Shown here: positions 60,561 through 64,000 of the stretch, piece after piece
Layout: each line of letters starts with the position of its first letter
Numbering within the stretch: the stretch's first letter is position 1
NCBI GenBank assembly: GCA_029721435.1
Contig: CM056583.1
Span: forward strand, 77,627,120 to 77,691,119
Direction: 5' to 3'
From: Gymnothorax reevesii
Taxonomy: Eukaryota; Chordata; Actinopteri; Anguilliformes; Muraenidae
Length of the DNA: 64,000 nt
Notes under the pieces: generated by a model
The model's database searches: none
What the model was told of the DNA's origin: nothing
What the model saw: the letters and a program-made list of their open reading frames with translations, nothing else
Program-made: the position numbers and the translations under genes

Positions 60561-63112
60561 AACGCATAATTATAAGGCTATGAAAACAAAAACAAACAAA
60601 TTCAATTTTATAGCGATTATACATTTATATAAACATATTGATGGGTAGTATATTCAGATTTTGCCAACAAACCAAGCCAAATATTACTCGCTGGTACTTT
60701 AAGGGTTGTTTTTCCTGTAAATTCAATGTCTCCACTGGGAGTCCAATTTATAGGCTGATGTTGCACAAGGTGATATCTAGTAATGTCCTGAGACATAAGC
60801 CATGCCACATCTGACTTGGGAGAACCTCATCTAAACTAAAGCTACTTATTTTTAATTTTACCTGAAGAAGCCAACAAAAAAAGTATTGTGTCCACAAATA
60901 ATGAAATTCCTGTCAGCCCTCTCAAGTGGAAACCAATTATTGCAGTATTAATTAACACTGTGTACAATACAATGGTAATTGGACGTATAGTTTGAGCCTG
61001 ACACACCCTGCAGTCCACTGTCCTTGAAGAGAAGAGAGTAATGAGTTGCAGCATATCACCAATCAGACCCCAGAGGTGGATGCTGAGGTGTACGTGGGAT
61101 GTTTACTCACAGCAGGTAAGAGTGATGCAGCACGAGTGATCTAGTGCAGCAGCCAACTGAGAGCAGGTGAGCAGCCACATAGCCGGCTTAAAAAAGGAGC
61201 AGGGCAGTGTCTGATGTGCATGGGAGTGTCTATGAGAAAGTGAACATGTCTCCTGAGGACAACAAGCACTACAGAAAAAAATTTAACCCTCTGACTGTGA
61301 CATCTGGCCAGCCGAGCTTGATCCACAACCAAAAAAAAAAAAAAATGCTTGTGCCGAGGACCCAAAGTGTCAGATTTCTCACGAGAGTACTGTCGCCCAA
61401 CACCCAAACACACCTGCAATTTAACTATCTGTGAAGAATTGTATCCACTAATACAACGAATGGTCTGCAACTGCTACATGACCAAACAAATATGATCGTA
61501 ATATTTTCAAAATACTACAACAACAACTCGGCTGCTAGTTCGACCATCCTGCATTTGGGTGTGGCGTACACTCATATGAATACACTGTTTATGTCGCATT
61601 ATGCGTCCTGAGATTTTCTGTTTGACTTGGGAGTTTTCCAGCTGAGTTATTAGTGACAATGGCAGCGCAACTCAAGTTGTCTGCTTCAACTGAGCCCTTC
61701 GTCACATCTGGAAACAACAAACAAGATGAATGCCGAGCACGACCCTGCCACCTTTACTAGTCGAAAGGGAAATAACACACGTATTATACTTTTATGGTTT
61801 TTTTTTATTTTTTTGCTGATCCTCCTTTGAGCATATCTAAACCTCGAGGTATGACATAAGATTTGGCATTGGTGGCACCATCATCAGAAGAGGTAGGATT
61901 ATAGTTTGACATGTAACCATTAAATCCAGTGCTATGTATGCCTGAGGTCCTGGAAGCTCTGATGGTAATTTACTTTACATCTTTGGTATTGCGACAATAT
62001 ACACTGCAAGCTTGCTCTGTATTTGCAATATTGTAGAATTTTTTTCCACATGTATTTAAAGTGAAAAAAGGCATCTATGCCTGGACAACTACTGACCTCT
62101 CTCCTTCTGCAGTACTTTTTTTTTCATTTTTCTTGCGTTAGGAGTTTTTTTTCTCTCTCTCTTATTCTCTCGGGAAGGCGGTTAAAACTGGGCGCTGCGT
62201 AACATTTAATAGGCACAAATAGACTCTGACATAATGAATGATGTAAGTAGTATTTTTCACAAAATAAAAAAAAAACCTTGGCTCTTTAATTGAGTAAGAA
62301 GAACTACACTGTCTCAGCATTTCACAAATTGTGAATTTTTGTCTTTTGTATTTTATTTCAGTTAGCAAGAAATGATAATTACTCCATGACCCCACTTTTC
62401 TAACTAGGAGGTGTTTCAGTTATAGAGCACTTATATTTATTTGCTGCAGCAGTTGACTTTTTCATTATGTTTACTTCACCACATGAGGGTACTGGCTAAT
62501 TAGCTGCTAGAGCACCTTGTGCAAAAACAGAAAGCAGAATGATCCACGCTGTATGCAAATTTATGCAACCATAAAGCTCTTGTGTGAATATGCACAGATG
62601 TGAATGTATAATTCATATATTGATGTTGCTTGTCTATTATTATAATTCTAATTAACCACATTTTTAACAGCACATTTTTCCTTTCTTTATTGGCAAATTT
62701 GCTGAATTTTAGGTCTGTTTTATTATTTTCATAGTAAGTTTTATGGCGATGACAATTTCTCAACAGCGGTAAGCCATTAACTTCTGACGTTTTGTAACCT
62801 GACAGTATGCAGACTATGTAGCAGCGAGCAAGACATGAAACAAGCAGAATCTTTGGGGTGGCAGAGTTAGGCTTATCTGAATTAAACCAGTAGTGCTAAG
62901 AAGCCCTAATACTACGCCATTGTGACTAATATAAAATACTGGAAATTTGGTGACCATTAATGCAGCTAAACCGCAGAGTAACCAGTCATTCAATTTAATA
63001 GGGCACTTAAATTTTCCACAAATGTGGTTGAATTTTTTCAGCAAAATGCAAATGGTTTTCCTTGGGTTCCTTTTGTCTTATAAGGCTAATAATAAGGACT
63101 AATACTCTCTAT
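60561..63112. other. AT-rich intergenic DNA, nothing recognised
   Basis: No supported gene. The short frames are without motifs. There is an A-run near 61331 and T-runs near 61800 and 62115. Confidence 0.4.
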
Positions 63113-63423
63113 AATTACCTCCGCCAAGGAGGTTATGTTTTAGGCAGCATTTGTCTGTTTGTTTGTTTGTTTGTTTGTTTGTTAGTTAGCAAGATAACTC
63201 AAAAAGTAATTCATCGATTTTGATGAAATTTTCAGAGAAGGTTGGTATTAAGTCAAGGAACAGGTGATAAAATTTTGGCATATCTGGGCCAAAGTACAGC
63301 TGAGATATACGCCAAAGTTCAAGGTTTCAAGTCTTTCCAATGGGCCAGAGTTCCAATCGCCGTGCTTTTGGGTTTTGCTGCCCCCGGCGGAGGTCTGCGC
63401 TCTCTGAGTGCTTTTTCTAGTTA
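63113..63423 (+). mobile_element. CCTCCGCC-type interspersed repeat
   Basis: Begins aattacctccgccaaggagg and is followed by a (TTTG)n tract and aagataactcaaaaagtaa, ending ggcggaggtctgcgctctc with gagtgctttttctagtt. The near-terminal acctccgcc and ggcggaggt are inverted. This arrangement is a repeat known from many animal genomes. The superfamily is not assigned here. Confidence 0.65.
63151..63184. repeat. (TTTG)n tract inside the CCTCCGCC repeat
   Basis: Eight TTTG/GTTT tetranucleotide units at the position where this repeat family usually carries a variable tract. Confidence 0.9.
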
Positions 63424-64000
63424 CGTGATGTGATGAGTGATATTTTTATTTTAAAAATCTTTTTTTCCCTGATTTTTGAGAGATTTTTCTCTGATTTTTT
63501 GGAGAAAAGTACTTTATTTCAATTACTTTGGTTAAAAAAAAATACATTTGTAATTGTAAGGGTTGACTCTGAACACCAGTGAAAGTGTGCACAGAGCACA
63601 GCAGGAGGGCACAGTAGAACACAATTCAAATGGACAAGGAAGCGAGGTTCCTGGATAATATTATTATTAATACATAAAACTGGGATGACAACAGTACTAA
63701 TGTATTACGGATAGAAAGCCACAAGGAAACGAGGTTCCTGGATAACAATAGAAGCGCTGACCATATTACAGAAAGAAACAGCGCTCAATTAAGGAGTTTT
63801 ACAAAAACAAGCAAATATGCGGGATCTAGTCTAAACAAGACTATAGTGAAACAACAGGCTTGTAAGGCTTACGAGACTTCGCAGCGAATGAGTGCGAAGG
63901 TCTCTTTTATATAGGGAACACTATTGTGAAGAAACAACAGGGAACAGGTGCAGACAATCAGGTGGAGTGTGGAATGCGGTCCGGGTCTTCATAGGCTGGT
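63424..64000. repeat. Repeat-like right edge with a direct duplication
   Basis: acaaggaagcgaggttcctggataa (63634) recurs with one change at 63721. The end of the window (aacaacagggaacaggtgcagac and following) resembles LTR or untranslated sequence of fish retroelements, but it is cut by the window edge, so this is tentative. Confidence 0.35.

Noticed and set aside
1..64000. CRISPR arrays, operons, ribosome binding sites, tRNA or rRNA genes
   Set aside because: None seen. The DNA is vertebrate nuclear, and the regular repeats present are microsatellites or transposon ends.

Overview
The window looks like gene-poor nuclear DNA of a ray-finned (teleost-type) fish. The evidence is spliced GT-AG genes, a clear EGF-CFC gene of the tdgf1/one-eyed pinhead type, several kinds of decayed Tc1-like transposon typical of fish, TTAA-flanked and other small inverted-repeat elements, a SINE-like repeat and many microsatellites. 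Nothing bacterial, organellar or viral was recognised.

Two protein-coding loci can be supported. On the minus strand (2100-6071, possibly extending beyond) is the 3' part of a gene for an unrecognised protein carrying about twelve copies of a W-x-x-S-W-[KR] motif. A 1.7-kb terminal exon and one upstream exon join in phase, and a poly(A) signal lies 3' of the stop. On the plus strand (16799-18863) is a complete five-exon tdgf1 gene (Cripto / One-eyed pinhead, the Nodal co-receptor), 189 codons, with signal peptide, EGF-like domain, CFC domain and a GPI-type hydrophobic tail. The two loci are divergent, with about 10 kb between them. That interval holds Tc1 remnants, a small inverted-repeat element and a G+C-richer unique segment (10620-11640) that could be regulatory.

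From 18.9 kb to the right edge I find no convincing host exon. This 45-kb stretch is made of AT-rich unique sequence, local G+C-richer patches that look like candidate conserved non-coding elements, and transposons. The main elements are two abutting Tc1-like copies (22722-25195), a SINE-like repeat split by a 410-bp inverted-repeat element (32089-32840), more Tc1 scraps (34774-35560), a 229-bp-period tandem repeat (36600-37200), a spliced-looking duplicate beside its intron-containing counterpart (41339-41700), inverted-repeat elements at 41875, 45131 and 53965, a decayed THAP-domain fragment (55965-56165) and a CCTCCGCC-type repeat (63113).

The most unusual items are the W-x-x-S-W-K repeat protein and the 41.3-41.7 kb locus. 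In the latter, two identical blocks are contiguous in one copy but separated in the other by a 128-bp segment with exact GT-AG ends, as if a processed copy had landed next to its source.
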